Of a DNA stretch of 64,000 nt, positions 9,449 to 22,274 are shown piece by piece. The DNA lies in the NCBI GenBank assembly GCA_026122225.1, contig JANEZZ010002675.1, forward strand, positions 496,001-560,000, in the 5' to 3' direction. Within the stretch, counting starts at the first letter, position 1. The number at the start of each line of letters is the position of its first letter. The translations under genes were made by a program, and so were the position numbers. The DNA is from Heloderma charlesbogerti (lineage: Eukaryota; Chordata; Lepidosauria; Squamata; Helodermatidae). The notes under the pieces were generated by a model. It saw nothing but the letters and a program-made list of their open reading frames with translations, was not told where the DNA came from and did not search any database.

Positions 9449-12257
9449 TGTTGTTCAGTCGTTAAGTCGTGTCCGACTCTTCGTGACCCCATGGACCATA
9501 GCACGCCAAGCCTTCCTGTCCTCCACTCTCTCCCGGAGTGTGCTCAAGTTCATATTCATTGCATAGGTGATGCTATCTAGCCATCTCATCCTCTGCCGTC
9601 CCCTTCTCCTTTTGCCTTCAACCTTTCCCAGCATCCGTGACTTTTCCAGTGAGTTTTCTCTTCGCATTAGGTGGCCAAAATATTTGAGTTTGAGCTTCAG
9701 TATCTGTCCTTCCAATGAGCACTCAGGGTTGATTTCCTTTGGGATGGACTGATTTGACCTCCTTGCAGTCCAGGGGACTCGTGAGAGTCTTCTCCAGCAC
9801 CGCAGTTCGAAAGCATCAATTCTTCAGCACTCAGCCTTCCTTATGGTCCAGCTCTCACAGCCATACATTACTAATGGGAAAACCATAGTTTTGATTATGC
9901 GGACCTTTGTCGGCAAGGTGATGTCTCTGCTTCTTACTATGCTGTCTAGGTGTGCCATAGCTTTCCTCCCAAGGAGCAAGCGTCTTTTAATTTCATGGCT
10001 ACAGTCACCGTCTGCGGTGATCTTGGAGCCCAAGAAAATAAAATCTGTCACTGCTTCCATTTCTTGCCCTTCTATATGCCAGGAAGTGATAGGGCCAGAT
10101 GCCATGATCTTCATTTTTTTAATGTTGAGTTTCAAACCAGCTTTTGCACTCTCCACTTTCACCCTCAACAAGAGGCTCTTTAGATCCTCTTCGCTTTCTG
10201 CCATTAGGGTGGTATCGTCTGCATATCTGATAATTCTCCCGGCAATTTTAATTCCAAGCTGTGATTCATCCAACCCCACGTTTCTCATGATGTACTCTGC
10301 ATATAAGTTAAATAAGCAGGGCGACAATATGCAGCCTTGTTGTACTCCTTTCCCAATTTTGAACCAATCGGTTGTTCCATGTCTGGTTCTTACTGTTGCT
10401 TGTTGACCATCGTACAGGTTTCTCAGGAGACAGGTAATGTGGTCTGGTATTCCCATCTCTTTAAGAATTTGCCACAGTTTGTTGTGATCCACACAATTAA
10501 AGGCTTTAGCGTAGTCAATGAAGCAGAAATAGAGGTTTTTCTGGAATTCTCTTGCTTTCTCCATGATCCCGCGAATGTTGGCGATTTGATCTCTAGTTCT
10601 TCTGCCTCTTCGGAACCCAGCTTGTACTTCCGGTAGTTCTCGGTTCACATACTGCTGAAGCCTAGCTTGTAGGATTTTGAGCATCACCTTGCTGGCATGT
10701 GAAATGAGCGCAATTGTACGGTAGTTTGAACACTCTTTGGCATTGCCCTTCTTTGGAATTGGAATGTAAACTGACCTTTTCCAGTCTTGTGGCCACTGCT
10801 AAGTGTTCCAAATTTGTTGGCATATTGAGTGCAGCACTTTAACAGCATCATCTTTTAGGATTTTAAACAGCTCAGCTGGAATACTGTCATCTCCGCTAGC
10901 TTTGTTGTTAGTAATGCTTCCTAAGGCCCACTTGACTTCGCTCTCTAGGATGTCCGTCTCAAGTTCAGTGACCGCACAATCATGGCTATCAGGGACATTA
11001 AGATCTTTCTGGTATAGTTCTTCTGTGTATTCTTGCCACCTCTTCTTAATCTCATCTGCTTCTGTTAGGTCCCTGCCTTCTTTGTCCTTTATCATGCCCG
11101 TCTTTGCACAAAACGTTCCCTTGAGCTCTCCGATTTTCTTGAAGAGATCTCTAGTCTTTCCCATTCTATTGTTTTCCTTGATTTCTTTGCATTGTTCATT
11201 TAAGAAGGCCTTCTGGTCTCTCCTTGCTATTTACTGGAACACTGCATTCAGTTGGATATATCTTCCCCTTTCTCCTTTGCTTTTCGCTTCCTTTCTTTCC
11301 TCAGCTACTTGTAAAGCCTCCTCAGACAGCCATTTTGCTTTCTTGCATTTCTTTTTCTTTGGGATGGATTTAGTTGCTGCCTCCTGAACAATGTTACGGA
11401 CCTCTGTCCATAGTTCCTCAGGCACTCTGGCTATCAGATCTAATCCCTTAAATCTATTTGTCACCTCCACTGTATATTCGTAAGGGATATGATTTAGGTC
11501 ATACCTGAATGGTGTAGTGGTTTTCCCTACGTTCTTCAATTTAAGCCGAAATTTTGCAAGAAGGAGCTCATGATCTGAGCCACAGTCAGCTCCAGGTCTT
11601 GTTTTGACTGACTGTATAGAGCTTCTCCATCTTTGGCTGCAAAGGACATAATCTGATTTCGATATTGACCATCTGGTGATGTCTATGTGTAGAGGCGCCT
11701 CTTGTGCTGTTGGAAAGAGTGTTTGCTATGATCAGCGTGTTCTCTTGACAGAACTCTATTAGCCTTTGCCTTGCTTCATTTTGTACACCAAGGCCATGCC
11801 TGCCTGTTATCCCGGTGATTTCTTGACTTCTTACTTTAGCATTCCAATCCCCTATGATGAAGAGGACATCTTTTTTTGGTGTTAGTTCTAGAAGGTGTTG
11901 TAGGTCTTCACAGAACCGATCAACCTCAGCTTCTTCAGCCTCAGTGGTTGGGGCATAGACTTGAATTACTGTGATGTTGAATGGTTTGCCTTGGATTCGT
12001 ACTGAGATCATTCTTTCATTTTTGAGATTGTACCCCAGTACTGCTTTTCCCACCCTTTTATTGACTATGAGTGCTACTCCATTTCTTCTAAGGGGTTCTT
12101 GCCCACAGTAGTAGATATAATGGTCACCTGAATTTAATTCGCCCATGCCTGTCCATTTTAGTTCGCTGATTCCCAAGATGTCGATGTTCAATCTTGCCAT
12201 CTCATGTTTGACCACCTCCAGCTTACCTTGATTCATTGATCTTACATTCCAGGTTCC
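9449..12257 (-). mobile_element. BovB/RTE LINE, 5'-truncated, reverse transcriptase largely readable
   Basis: Minus-strand BovB copy of about 2.8 kb. It begins inside the endonuclease at the GTWNVR motif (about 12250), keeps ELKWTG and an intact GDWNAKV (11586-12236 frame), passes through a broken linker (11231-11539, 10799-11164), and then a 287-codon open piece (9824-10687) covering most of the reverse transcriptase. That piece has AFNCVDHNKL, GVQQGCILSPCLFN and the catalytic YADD. The C-terminal piece (9455-9715) has LKLKYFGHLMRR and ends in KSRTRL. The 3' end is a GTT-rich tail next to GTGTCCGACTCTTCGTGACCCC on the plus strand. Several frame breaks separate the pieces, so it is inactive as read. 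Loss of the 5' end is typical of target-primed reverse transcription. Confidence 0.95.
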
Positions 12258-13196
12258 TAAACAATATTGTCCAAAGGAAACTAAACCTTGAAGAATTCCC
12301 TGTGGAACCTCTCACTACCAAGTGGAGTGGGAAACATAACACATACTTGGAAACATGGTTTCTAGTAACCATGAAGTCTTCAGTCTAATATGGATTCTAG
12401 TTATGTTTGCACAGTTAAATCAAGAGAGGATATGGTTCTATCACCACATATAAGGGATAGGCCTAAGGTTCTTTCTGAAAACAGTTTTAAGACTGGTATC
12501 CTGACTTTTATTTTGGAGCTGTTAAGAAATCTTCACTGTAAATGAAATACCTCTTTTATAAATAAGAAAATGTAGATGCACTTAAAATACCTGTAAATCA
12601 AGATTGTTTGGGATTGAAGCCTTAGAGATGCATAAACACTACCCATGATATTGAGCACAGTGAGCTTTATGGTGCTTAATCTGTGATATTAACATTTAAG
12701 TATTTCCCCCCTTGGTTTAATTAGCTATTACATCGTAATTAAAAGCCGAACTGGAATTAATTCTGTAAGCTGGCTGTGGAGCAAATAGTAAAGTTAATTA
12801 AAAACTAAACTGTCTCTTAGAAGGATAAAACTATTTACGATGTGAGCTAATGGTCATGTATCATTGAATCTAACAATTACTTTGTAGACCTTGGAAAACA
12901 TTCCATATGAAATGCTATGTTCAGGGTATGTCCAGAACAGCAGTTATGTTAGATGATACTCATTGTTATTGGCATGAGATGCTGTTGCAGCCTACACATC
13001 ACAATATACATCTGTCCTTGATTGTCTATTTAGGGGGCCACCCTGGTTTTTTGTAGTTCATTAAACAGGAACAAACCTTTCTGTGATTTGTTTGGCCTTG
13101 CAGTGTACTACTTCCAAGATATTCTCCCAATCTACTTCCTTTATCAGAGGTTTCCCCCTACTCTCTGCTGTTCAGGGTGTGTGTGTATGTGTAAGC
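12258..13196. other. AT-rich spacer with homeodomain-type motif cluster
   Basis: No repeat or gene is recognised. Between about 12715 and 12830 there are four closely spaced TAATTA-type words (TTTAATTAGC, GTAATTAAAAG, GAATTAATTC, GTTAATTAAAAA), a pattern often seen in developmental enhancers. That function is inference only. Confidence 0.35.

Positions 13197-13230
<34 letters not shown>
13197..13230. repeat. (ATT)n microsatellite
   Basis: Eleven uninterrupted ATT units. Confidence 0.95.
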
Positions 13231-13231
<1 letters not shown>

Positions 13232-13361
13232 CCATTCACAATAGATACCTTACTCATTTTGTAGTTTACATTTTAAAGGGGCATGTTCTGGCTTTGCACA
13301 GTCTGGGTTATCTCACAAGCTATTTCATAGTCACACTCTTTTTTGGGCCATACTCTCCTAT

Positions 13362-13429
13362 CTGTCTATTTATTTATTTATTTGTTTGTTTATTTGTTTG
13401 TTCGTTTGTTCATTCATTTATTCATTCAA
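13362..13429. repeat. (TTTA/TTTG/TTCA)n tetranucleotide repeat
   Basis: A degenerate tetranucleotide array of TATT, TGTT and CATT units. Such arrays commonly mark the 3' tail of an L2-like LINE, but no LINE body is recognisable beside it. Confidence 0.8.
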
Positions 13430-13430
13430 A

Positions 13431-14587
13431 AAAAACACCACTCTGCCCATGTACGACCATACTTAAGGCTATGTCATGTTGGCTCAAACTCCACAAAGCC
13501 AGGAAATTGAAAGCTAAGGCTAATGCCTTAACAGACGTGCCCCATGATCAGTAAACATGTCATGCAATGCCAGAAATTGTGCATCCATTCACCCATACTT
13601 TTCCTTGGTCTTTCAGGCCCAAATCCAGATGGGGAAGATGACACCCCAAGTTATTAGCAGTACCACCACTGCATCAGATGAGACTGCCTCCCCATCTCCT
13701 ACTGTTTGACACGCTAGTATAAGAAGTGTGTACTGAGAGGAGAAGGGACAACCTGAAACAACACAAACGGCACAATGGGTGCATTTACACGCATCCTGTG
13801 GTTGTGTCTGCTGCACCAGTACTCTTCTTATAGTGAATTTCACTTTTGTTTGATGCTGTCTTTGTACATTTGTGCATATCATCTACATAAAAAAGAACCA
13901 GATTCTGGTAATGAAGGAGCATGGGTGGGACAATGACTAGAAGGACAATCACAGGAATATTAATGCAGTACATTTTTTTAAAATGCAAGACATACACAAC
14001 TAACTGGAATTAGAGTGCTATAAAGAGGAACAAAGGGTTAGAAATGATAAAATGTGGTGCGGTCTGGACAAATTCTCCCCATAATTTTTTAATAATAGAT
14101 TGTGTGGGGAACTGCGCCTCTGGAGGTACCTGAAGTGAATGTAAGTGCAAACACAGAACGGATCGTGCATTTGAGATTAGTCTATCAGCTTTCAGTTCTG
14201 CTTCATAATTTGCTTTCTGCCATCAGTTGTAAGATCAGAACAAGAGGCACTGGCTTCTGATGTAGACAGACAATAGGCAGGGTCTCCTAGTCTCACAGAT
14301 CAATACACAATGCAGGAAGGATGTGATTTTTTAAACCCTATTTTATGCGTCAACAAAATCTTTAGATATCCCATTAGATCCCCCAGTATAGTTCCCTCTC
14401 TAGTGAAATCCAGAAATTAGAACTCAAGATTATCCTGTGTTTACACAGCACTCTTTGCTAATTAATTTACCAAGCATTTGTTACAGTAGCATTTATCCCA
14501 AGTTGGTACTTAACAACAGAGACACCCCATACAAGAATCCTGAGAGGTGAACTGTCTCTGTTGTGTTCTGCAAGTATAATCTTCCTT
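13431..14587. other. Spacer, nothing recognised
   Basis: About 1.15 kb of mixed composition with no family resemblance in any frame and no defined repeat ends. Confidence 0.4.
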
Positions 14588-14590
14588 TAA

Positions 14591-14681
14591 CAGTGCAAAT
14601 CATATACCTGTTTACTCAGAAGTAAGTCCCATTGAGTTCAATGGGGCTTACTGTCAGGAAAATGGATATAGGATTGCAACT
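14591..14681. mobile_element. Harbinger-like MITE (short core)
   Basis: A 91-bp imperfect palindrome flanked by TAA (14588-14590, 14682-14684). It runs from CAGTGCAAATC to GGATTGCAACT around the core AGTAAGTCCCATTGAG and TTCAATGGGGCTTACT. This short-core type shares its tips with the longer family at 4079 but has a different centre. I recall it as abundant in lizard genomes. Confidence 0.75.
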
Positions 14682-14688
14682 TAAAATT

Positions 14689-14708
14689 TCTCTCTCTCTC
14701 TCTCTCTC
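14689..14708. repeat. (CT)n microsatellite
   Basis: About ten CT units immediately beside the MITE at 14591-14681. Confidence 0.9.
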
Positions 14709-15254
14709 AAACTCACAATCCCCTTTAACAATGCTTCCTGGTCTGTGCTTCCTGTGATGTTGAACTGATTGATACCAATTTTTTGAAGTGCCTTTGCCAT
14801 AAATATAACTGAAGGTGAGGTGTGGGGGTGGGGAAGTTGGCACTGTGACTGTGGCAGAAGACAGGACAAGGGCACTGAGAAATGCTAAGGCTGCTTTTGT
14901 TTATGTTGGTACCCAACTTACTCCTGTTCATCATTCCCTGTATTTCCGATGTTCAGACTGCGAGTGCTGTTGCTTATGTAGTTAAACAGAATCACCCATG
15001 CACAAAAGGGAGATATCAGCAGTCATGGAGGAATACCAAAGTCTGCAGAAGTACAAAATATCTTTAGGGAAGGGAAACCCTTATGGGGAGGGGGAGGGGG
15101 AAGAACAGCCCAATGAGGACTGAGCATGCTCAGATGCCACAGAATGCTGACCGGAACATTCTGTCTTTTTTCATACCACAAAAAATCCGTTAAGGAGGAA
15201 AATACAGAATAGTTGAACAATGTCCAGTACCACTACCTACAAAAACCACTCCAC

Positions 15255-15590
15255 AGTTTGAGTGCCCTTGGACAAAACACCCTTAATGGGCCCCCTCCCT
15301 CACTAACTCCGCCTTCTCACGGCCAGTGTCACCAGCTGCTATTGCTTCTCCTCTTTCTCATCATTGCTACCACTTGCTTGCTTGCCAGGCAGAGAGCCAG
15401 TGAGCAAATAGGCAGTGGCATCTACTGCCCCTCTTTCTCACCACCACCATTGTCTAGGCCAGGGTGAGAGGCAAGTGAACAAGGCAGGTGAAGAGGAGGA
15501 GCAACTTCAGGGGGCTCTTGTCAGTGCACTCCTTCTAGGGTATGGGCTCTCAGCAGGTGCTCAACCATGCCTACCCTTGCTACCGGCCCA
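15255..15590. mobile_element. Interspersed repeat related to 63467-63833
   Basis: Matches the element at 63467 in order: ACACCC-AATGGGCCC, CCAGCTGCTATT, CTTGCCAGGCAGA, GTGAGCAA-TAGGC, GTGGCATCTA, ATTGTCT, AAGAGGAGG-GCAACT, CAGGGGGCT, CAACCATGCCTACC and GGCCC. The ends are more decayed than in the other copy and no duplication is visible. It is probably a hAT-like non-autonomous element. Confidence 0.7.
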
Positions 15591-15984
15591 GACAATGTCT
15601 TTTGATTGGTAGCTCAAGGAGACATCTGTCTGGAAGCACCTTAGAGCCGATAAATCAAAAGAACATCATCCCATTAATATGTAGAAATAGTAGCCCTTAA
15701 ACCTTCATATGAACCTATCAGGGTAGAACTAAATATTATAAGGAAAATATCTGGTTCCTGATTATTTCCCCTCCCCATATAAGGCAAATGCAGGAAGGAG
15801 TCTTTTGCAGGAAAAGTTTGGGAGGTGGGAGGAATTGTTTAACCCTTCCCCTTGATTCGTCCCTACAAATGTGCCCTTTGGCCATTTCAAATCATTTTAT
15901 TCAAGCTGGACTCTGAATTCAGAAGTCCAGATGGATTAAACTGAAGTTCCAGAGTTTGGGAGCAATGCAGGAGAAAGCCATTTA

Positions 15985-16385
15985 GAGAGCAATCGTGTGG
16001 CCCCTACACAAGAGTCTGGGGGGCCATAGGATACTTTGGATTCCTGGATGTGAGGTCCAAGACAGCTCTCTGATCTCAGAGTCCAAGCTCCCCATCCCTC
16101 CCCCTTGCAGCCAGTGACCTTGGAGGGAAGGGAAAAGGGGTGTGCCAGTGGGCAGGGAAGGGAGGCGATGGCTTATGTCATATCCCTAGGCTTGCCCAAC
16201 CTCCTCCCCGACACCTCAGCTAGATGGGTGAAAAAGCCTGTCTAGCTCAGTTGCAGAGCAGGAGGCACAGTGGAGGTGAAGATTGCCTCCATCGTGCCCC
16301 TTGCTCTGCACTGGGTACTTGTAAGCCTCCAAGTTTGGAGCCTTACGAATATTGAGGGCGAGTCCAGTAGGATTGCACACTTACT
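15985..16385. mobile_element. Possible GC-rich interspersed repeat
   Basis: A GC-rich block starting GAGAGCAATCGTG and ending GGATTGCACAC, so its tips are inverted GCAATC words. It is probably an inverted, divergent relative of 5527-5935. No coding potential is seen. Confidence 0.35.
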
Positions 16386-16467
16386 CTAGTAATGTAGGAT
16401 TGTAGTAGAAATTACATGGGAGGGTGGGCTGACATAAGAAGGGCTAATACTGTTCTCCTGATCCATC

Positions 16468-16602
16468 CAGTGGTAGGCAACCTGGTGTCCTCCAGATGTT
16501 TTACACTATACCTCCCATCAGCCTCAGCCAACGTAGCCATTAGTAAGGGATTATAGGAGTTGTAGTCAAAAACATCTCAAGGGCACCAGGTTTCCTCCTG
16601 CT
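16468..16602. mobile_element. Palindromic hAT-like MITE
   Basis: Same family as 5390-5504. It runs from CAGTGGTAGGCAACCTGG to CACCAGGTTTCCTCC, with GATCCATC (16460-16467) on the left and GATCCAGC (16603-16610) on the right, a 7 of 8 match. Internal arms are CCTCCAGATGTTTT and AAAACATCTCAAGG. Confidence 0.75.
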
Positions 16603-16610
16603 GATCCAGC

Positions 16611-17968
16611 CTGTGATGCTCATGTAGTTCTTCCTATAAGATCTCAGCCTTCCTCACATGGTTTCAATATTCCTGTGTTACTACAGTGCCATGCAATGTG
16701 ACCATAGCAGACCAATAATCATACAACTCCTATGATGTAAGAATTGGGCTTTTGGCTCTACATGAATGTTACATTGATGTATGCCCCACTGATTTCAGTG
16801 TCATTTACTACATATAATTAATCTGATCCAGTTGCTCCTGTGCGCACATGGGACTCTGGGACTCCTTATGCACAATCCAGTTGCATATGCGGGAGTTCCT
16901 TGACATTGAAGAGCTTGGAGACATCCCTGCTTGTGTAGATCTCCTTGGGCTGATCATCCAACAAAGTGGGTCACAACCAATGTTGACCTTTGGGAAACAT
17001 GGCAAATTAAAGCATCTTCAAATGTGAATGACAAACAGCAAAATTACTTGTGTGGTCAATGAAAATGAGTATGGGCCTGTATAATAAAATGTGGCTTTTA
17101 AAATTGAATTCTCAAACCATTTACTTCTAAGTAATCTCTGAGAAGGGAGCAACTGGATGTATTGTGCACCCAAGACTAAATAATCTGAAGATTTCAGGTT
17201 ATGTGTGAAAGTTACATCCAATTATTTTGCTTGCACACTATTGATTTCAACCAGGCTATTTCATAGCAAGAGGAAATAGGATTGTGCACTGTGCCTTGGA
17301 GCCTGAAGCAGAACTTTTATTGGTTCTTCTGAGTGTGGCTGTGATTGTGATTTCATAGAGCCAGGATTCATAAACTGAAACCCCCAAAGAAATAAATGTG
17401 AAAATCGTGCTCCTTTTCCTGGTAAATACATGCAGGAAAGCTTATTCTTCCCCCAAAGGATAACTTTATTGTATTTTAAAATAATTCCAGTGGTGTCATT
17501 TGAACTGGACCCTATCACTGTATAAACCAATCTCATATGGTTAATTATATATACTCTTATGAAGGATTCATTTGAAGCAGACAGGTTTAAGCAAGAATAA
17601 GTTTTCTAATAATGGAAGCTTTAGCCATTTTTTACAGGAGTTATGATATCAAACCAAGTTCATATAGATTTATTTATATCTGAGAACATAGTTCAATGTA
17701 TGAAGGGTTTTTATGACAATATAAACATGAGATGAAGGTTTTGATATTTAAGCTCTTTCTTGGACTTATATATTTTATATTGGTTTAAAATTTAGTGCCA
17801 TGTTCTGAGAAAGTAAATTCCATATGTGCACGAGTACTTTGTTCTGAGTTTCTGAGTAACTATAATATGGGTACCTCTTTTACTCACACAGAAACAAATC
17901 CAAAAGATTCCTCCTTTGCAGTTAGAGAGCTTACAGCAAGTGTTTATTAAAAATCCCCATTTCCTGTC
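16611..17968. other. AT-rich spacer
   Basis: About 1.35 kb, AT-rich and apparently unique. No repeat with definable ends and no supportable reading frame. Confidence 0.4.
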
Positions 17969-17976
17969 AAATACAG

Positions 17977-18201
17977 CAGGGGTGGGCAAGAGGTGGCTCG
18001 TGGGCCTCATGAGGATCCCCTGGCCTTTTTTTGCAATCCCCTCTCATCCCCGCTGCTGCACTGCCAAATTTACCACCAAATTTCAGAAGGTTTTTTTTTT
18101 TTTTTTTTGGCACCGTTGCTGAATTTTGATGGCAAATGTGATAGTAGTTTGGCAGGGAGCAACAGTGTGGCCCCCCAACCCCCAGAAGCTGGCCGCCCCT
18201 G
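17977..18201. mobile_element. hAT-like MITE
   Basis: A 225-bp element with tips CAGGGGTGGGCAAG and TGGCCGCCCCTG. The flanks AAATACAG (17969-17976) and AAATATTG (18202-18209) match at 6 of 8 bases. Inside are a T run (18091-18108) and inverted words GGCACCGTTGC and GCTGCTGCACTGCC. The CAGGGGTGG tip is typical of hAT families. Confidence 0.65.
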
Positions 18202-18209
18202 AAATATTG

Positions 18210-19648
18210 TAATACTTAGAACTTATAAATAGACCCTTAATAGCCATGTTGGGGCATGGCTGCAGGGCCTTTAGGCCCACCCCTGATGGTGCACAGTTCC
18301 CCGTGGTCCTACCCTCAGTGGCCTTTCTGGGAAAAATGCCACATGGGGAGATTTCCCCATGGGAGGAACAAAGTCATTCATGTGAACTGAGTGTTACTTG
18401 GGCTTTTTGAGATCCCCACCCAAAGTTAAAAAAGAGAGAAAGAAAGAAACAATGTGATCAACCCAGGACCTAAGGTACTTAGGGTTGCGATGCTATCCAT
18501 ATGAGCAAATATAAACAAACCTTTCCATTATCTATGGGGAAGATACTGACAAGGGATTATGATGAGAAGAGCCAAGAGAAATGGGCTACGGCCAGAAGTC
18601 ATAGATGAGGGTGGGCAGAATACAGCAGCATAAGTCATTTTTCCAGCTGTATCATTGCAGGAGCAACATGTCTTCCCTGTTTTGCATGCCTGCTTGTGAT
18701 TCCCACAATCCTCGCACTTGACTTCAAGTGGACAAGGACATGCTGGAATTAAGTCCCTGTAATCCAGGATTAGCAATGAGGCAAATAGCAGCACGTTAAA
18801 AAGCCACAGAAACGGTTAAGCTTGTCCAGGATCATCCATAGAGCAATAACTGGAACAATGCCTGCAGGTTGGGGACTGCAAACTTAGGCCAGTGCACCTT
18901 ACAAGGTTCTCTTGAAGACTTAGAGATGTCCACCATGAGCCTACTTTCTGTAGTATTTCTTGGATGTCTGAGATAGAGAAGCCTTTACGCATAGATTTCT
19001 ATAGACCTATTCAGGTGTTCTGATTCTGTCTAGAATAAACACATGAGGAGAGGGAGCCCCTATCCCCATCCTTTCTGAAGAGGAGAGCTGCCTGTATCTG
19101 TGGAGGCTCTCCACACAGTTCAGAACATGGAATTTCCAGGGTTCAAAATCACATGTTCTCCTCTTCAAACAGTCTGCCTCCAGGAGTTCAAGGCAACTAA
19201 TGCAATGACAGAGAGGGACGGGGCTAACGGCTCCTTTTCCTCATGTGTTTACTCTTCATAGAATCAGAATACCTGAACAGGGCTTGTGTGTGTAGTTTTT
19301 CCTGGCACCTGGAACCCTCATCGAGTTCTAAGATCTAGGGAAGCCTCCACACATAGATATCTACCCACAAAGGCCTCAGACGTCCATGCTAATGTGTGGA
19401 TGGTGGGGCCAGGGCTGGGTAGAGCTGCACATTGTTGGGAACTGAACTGAAGGCAGAAATCTGCATCTTCTTTCAACACTCTTCGCTGTTTTATGTGAGT
19501 AATGCATGAAGGTTACTGTGGGGTGGGGGAGCGGTATACTTTAACTTGAAGTATATTAAGTCAACAATCTATTACAGCAATTCTGTGATTTTAGGATATT
19601 ATTTATTTGCATATGAATGCACAGGATACTAAACATTTATATGTGTAT
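18210..19648. other. Spacer, nothing recognised
   Basis: About 1.4 kb without a supportable gene. An 88-codon minus-strand frame at 18528-18794 contains nine cysteines after a hydrophobic start. I treat it as chance (see rejected list). Confidence 0.4.
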
Positions 19649-19651
19649 GTG

Positions 19652-19711
<60 letters not shown>

Positions 19712-19749
19712 GAGAGAGGGAGAGAGAGAGAGAGAATGAGAGAGAGAGG
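19649..19749. repeat. Compound (TG)n(AG)n microsatellite
   Basis: About 14 TG units run straight into about 35 AG units with a few interruptions. Confidence 0.95.
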
Positions 19750-20640
19750 CAGGGCTGGCAAGTGTTTTTAATTTCTACCCATAATAGAGATCTCCCAATA
19801 TTGCCTCAGCAAAATCCCTGGCAGCAAAAAGCTGCATGCAGGTTATCAGGGCTTCAACTCCCATTGACTGGAGGGAAACAAACGGTCTGCTGCTTTAGCC
19901 CATGCCGCCCCCCCCCCCCGTTGGATTCAGCTGGCTGAAAGGGGATACATTTGCTTGCCCCTAGTACTCCAGTCCTCAATCCATCATGGTAGCTACAGTG
20001 CCTTGGATATAGGATAAACTCAGTTCAATTTAGATTGACAACTGAGGCAACTTCTTGACTTCATGGCTGAGTGGTTTTGGCTCATGCCTTTTGCACTACA
20101 CCAGCATGAATAATATTGAATGTTAGTGTGTTAACAGTGCTTTTGTATGGCTTCAGTTGGCCATTTTTACTTCAGAGATGATCTTCGTGTGGGAAAGTGA
20201 ATGCATAGCACAACGCATGATGATCAGCACAAGAGGTACCTTTTTTGCCACAGGCAGATGGACCAGACAACATGTTTTCCTATATGACAATGACCTCTGT
20301 AGTGGAGAAAAACAATGGAAAGCACTGTAAAGGCCTAACTACCTCTTTAGGTACCTCAGGAATAATCTAGGTATCATAAAACTTGTGTGAAAAATATCCT
20401 TCTCATCAGAAGGGGGTTCAGTGCCCCTGAAGGGCTTACATTGGCTCCAAGCAGGATTGATCCTTCCTGACCTTGCTGAGGGGCTTTTACACTGAATCAA
20501 CTGGTGTTGGCCTTAGCTCTGATTCTATTCTAACTACATTTAACCAATTACTACCTTTTACAGCTGCAGTGGTGTGGCTGCCACAGACTCAGGAGCCTTC
20601 TGCCTGGGATTGGATTGGCAGTGGGGACCAAAGGCATACT
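19750..20640. other. Spacer, nothing recognised
   Basis: No gene or defined repeat. A 10-base C run lies near 19910-19919. Confidence 0.4.
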
Positions 20641-20815
20641 TTTAAAAAATAAATATTTTTTTTAAATTTCCAAATATAACAGAAACAAAAGAGTAAAGGG
20701 GAAAAAACAATTAAAAAAGAGAAGAAAAAGAAGAACATGACATAAAATCATATCCATTCATGGTAATCATTTACAACACCACTAGTAAAAAGAAGAAGAA
20801 AAAGGGGATGGGTGG
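20641..20815. repeat. A-rich low-complexity tract
   Basis: A purine-rich stretch with many AAAGAAGAAAAAG-type runs. It could be the decayed tail of a minus-strand retroelement, but no body is recognisable. Confidence 0.5.
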
Positions 20816-20835
20816 GAAAGGATTTGATGCTATTC

Positions 20836-20838
<3 letters not shown>

Positions 20839-20879
<41 letters not shown>

Positions 20880-20891
20880 ATGCGCGCATGC
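20839..20891. repeat. (TA)n tract joined to alternating GC/CG
   Basis: About 18 TA units followed directly by TGCGCATGCGCGCATGC, giving 53 bp of almost strict purine-pyrimidine alternation. Confidence 0.95.
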
Positions 20892-22266
20892 TGTCCATAT
20901 ATCTAAGTAAGCATCCATACAAAGTTGATGACTGTAGGCTGTATGGCAAGAGCAGTAAAATCTTCAGAACATTGGATGCTAGGTGGTGGGTGTTTATCCT
21001 TGAGGTATGAGTCTGATTGAAACTGTAAGGGCTCTCGAAGTCCACTTTTGCTGTCCGAAGGCATACTGAACTATTTGATTAGCTATTTGCACATACACCC
21101 TGCCAAACCATCTCACTTCATCTATTCATTTATTTCATTTATTTCATTCCATGGAGCTCAAGGCAATGTTGGGTCTTTCTTATAACCAATTTGCAATGTT
21201 ATCTGTGTCTTCGTTTCATTTGCTTCTGTGAATGTAATGTGTGAATGTGTAATATTCTGAACCTGGTTTCCTATGAACCTTCTAACTCTGTCTGCCCGAG
21301 TCCAGAATGTTCTGTTCTAAGGAAAGCATGTAAAATAGATCAGCCATAAAAGCATTGGTTTCAGTGAGTCTACCCTTAAATATGACTAAGTCTGGATCCA
21401 GCTAAGTATATTTTCTTAGTATCCAGAAATCAATTATAAGAGTGATCCTCTCTAGAAACTGTGATATGTGAATTTATCCTTAGTAATTCCAGATTGAAAA
21501 ATGTAATGTGTGAATAGTAACTCAGGATCTGCTATGTTCAAATAGAAATTGTAACTGTATTTTACTCTGTGGCAATAACTTGTGCGTGGTGGTCTCAGCA
21601 CTATAGTTTTATTACAAGAATGTCTTGAATAATGTATGAGTGACTTAAACAGAAATCTCAAACATGACAAATATCTGTTGGAGAACTATAAAGAAGGCCT
21701 GTATAATCTCAGACATTAGAGTCCTAGATGCGAAAATACAGGCAGATCCTGCTTGCAAGCTAAAGATGAGAATGTTGCCAGCTACATTTTTAACTATTGC
21801 CTGAAGAAAGGTTTCTGATAACTGTAAGTCTCAATTTGTTTCTTATTAGTTTCAAAATAATTACAGATGCTGATCTGTAGTGTTTAACTTCTGTATGTTG
21901 CAAGAATGTTTGTGGTCTTTCTTGAGCATTTTCTACATTTCAAGTTAGCATGCAACTAAATGTTATTTTTATGGTATTTTGTGTAATGTATAAAATACTG
22001 CCAGTACTGAATACAAAGCTGTTTTCATCCATAATGTTGAGAAATTGGCAAAAAAAAAAAAAATGCTGGGGACTGAAGGCATGGTGGTAATAATCATTCT
22101 TTTATTTTCTTTTTTAAATCCCTGATTAATTTCTATCAAATAAGCAATTGGACCAATCTCAAGTATTCAGCTATAGTTTGAGGCTAGAGATCTACCACAT
22201 TAACCCTGTAATTTGTGACAAAGATGGCATAAGAGAGGACATGCAATCTGACCCATGAAACTAGTG
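20892..22266. other. AT-rich spacer
   Basis: About 1.4 kb of AT-rich DNA. A short TTTATTTCATTTATT word at about 21125-21150 next to GAGCTCAAGGCAATG looks like the reversed tail of an L2-like LINE, too short to call firmly. Nothing else is recognised. Confidence 0.4.
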
Positions 22267-22274
22267 GACATCGT

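Noticed and set aside
9843..10406. 187-codon plus-strand frame
   Set aside because: It is the antisense shadow of the BovB reverse transcriptase frame on the minus strand.
10803..11387. 194-codon plus-strand frame
   Set aside because: Antisense shadow of the BovB linker region.
18528..18794. 88-codon minus-strand frame with a hydrophobic start and nine cysteines, reminiscent of a small secreted protein
   Set aside because: No recognisable family, no spacing pattern I can match, no splice or promoter context, and the hydrophobic C-terminal half does not fit a secreted cysteine-rich peptide. Chance is more likely.
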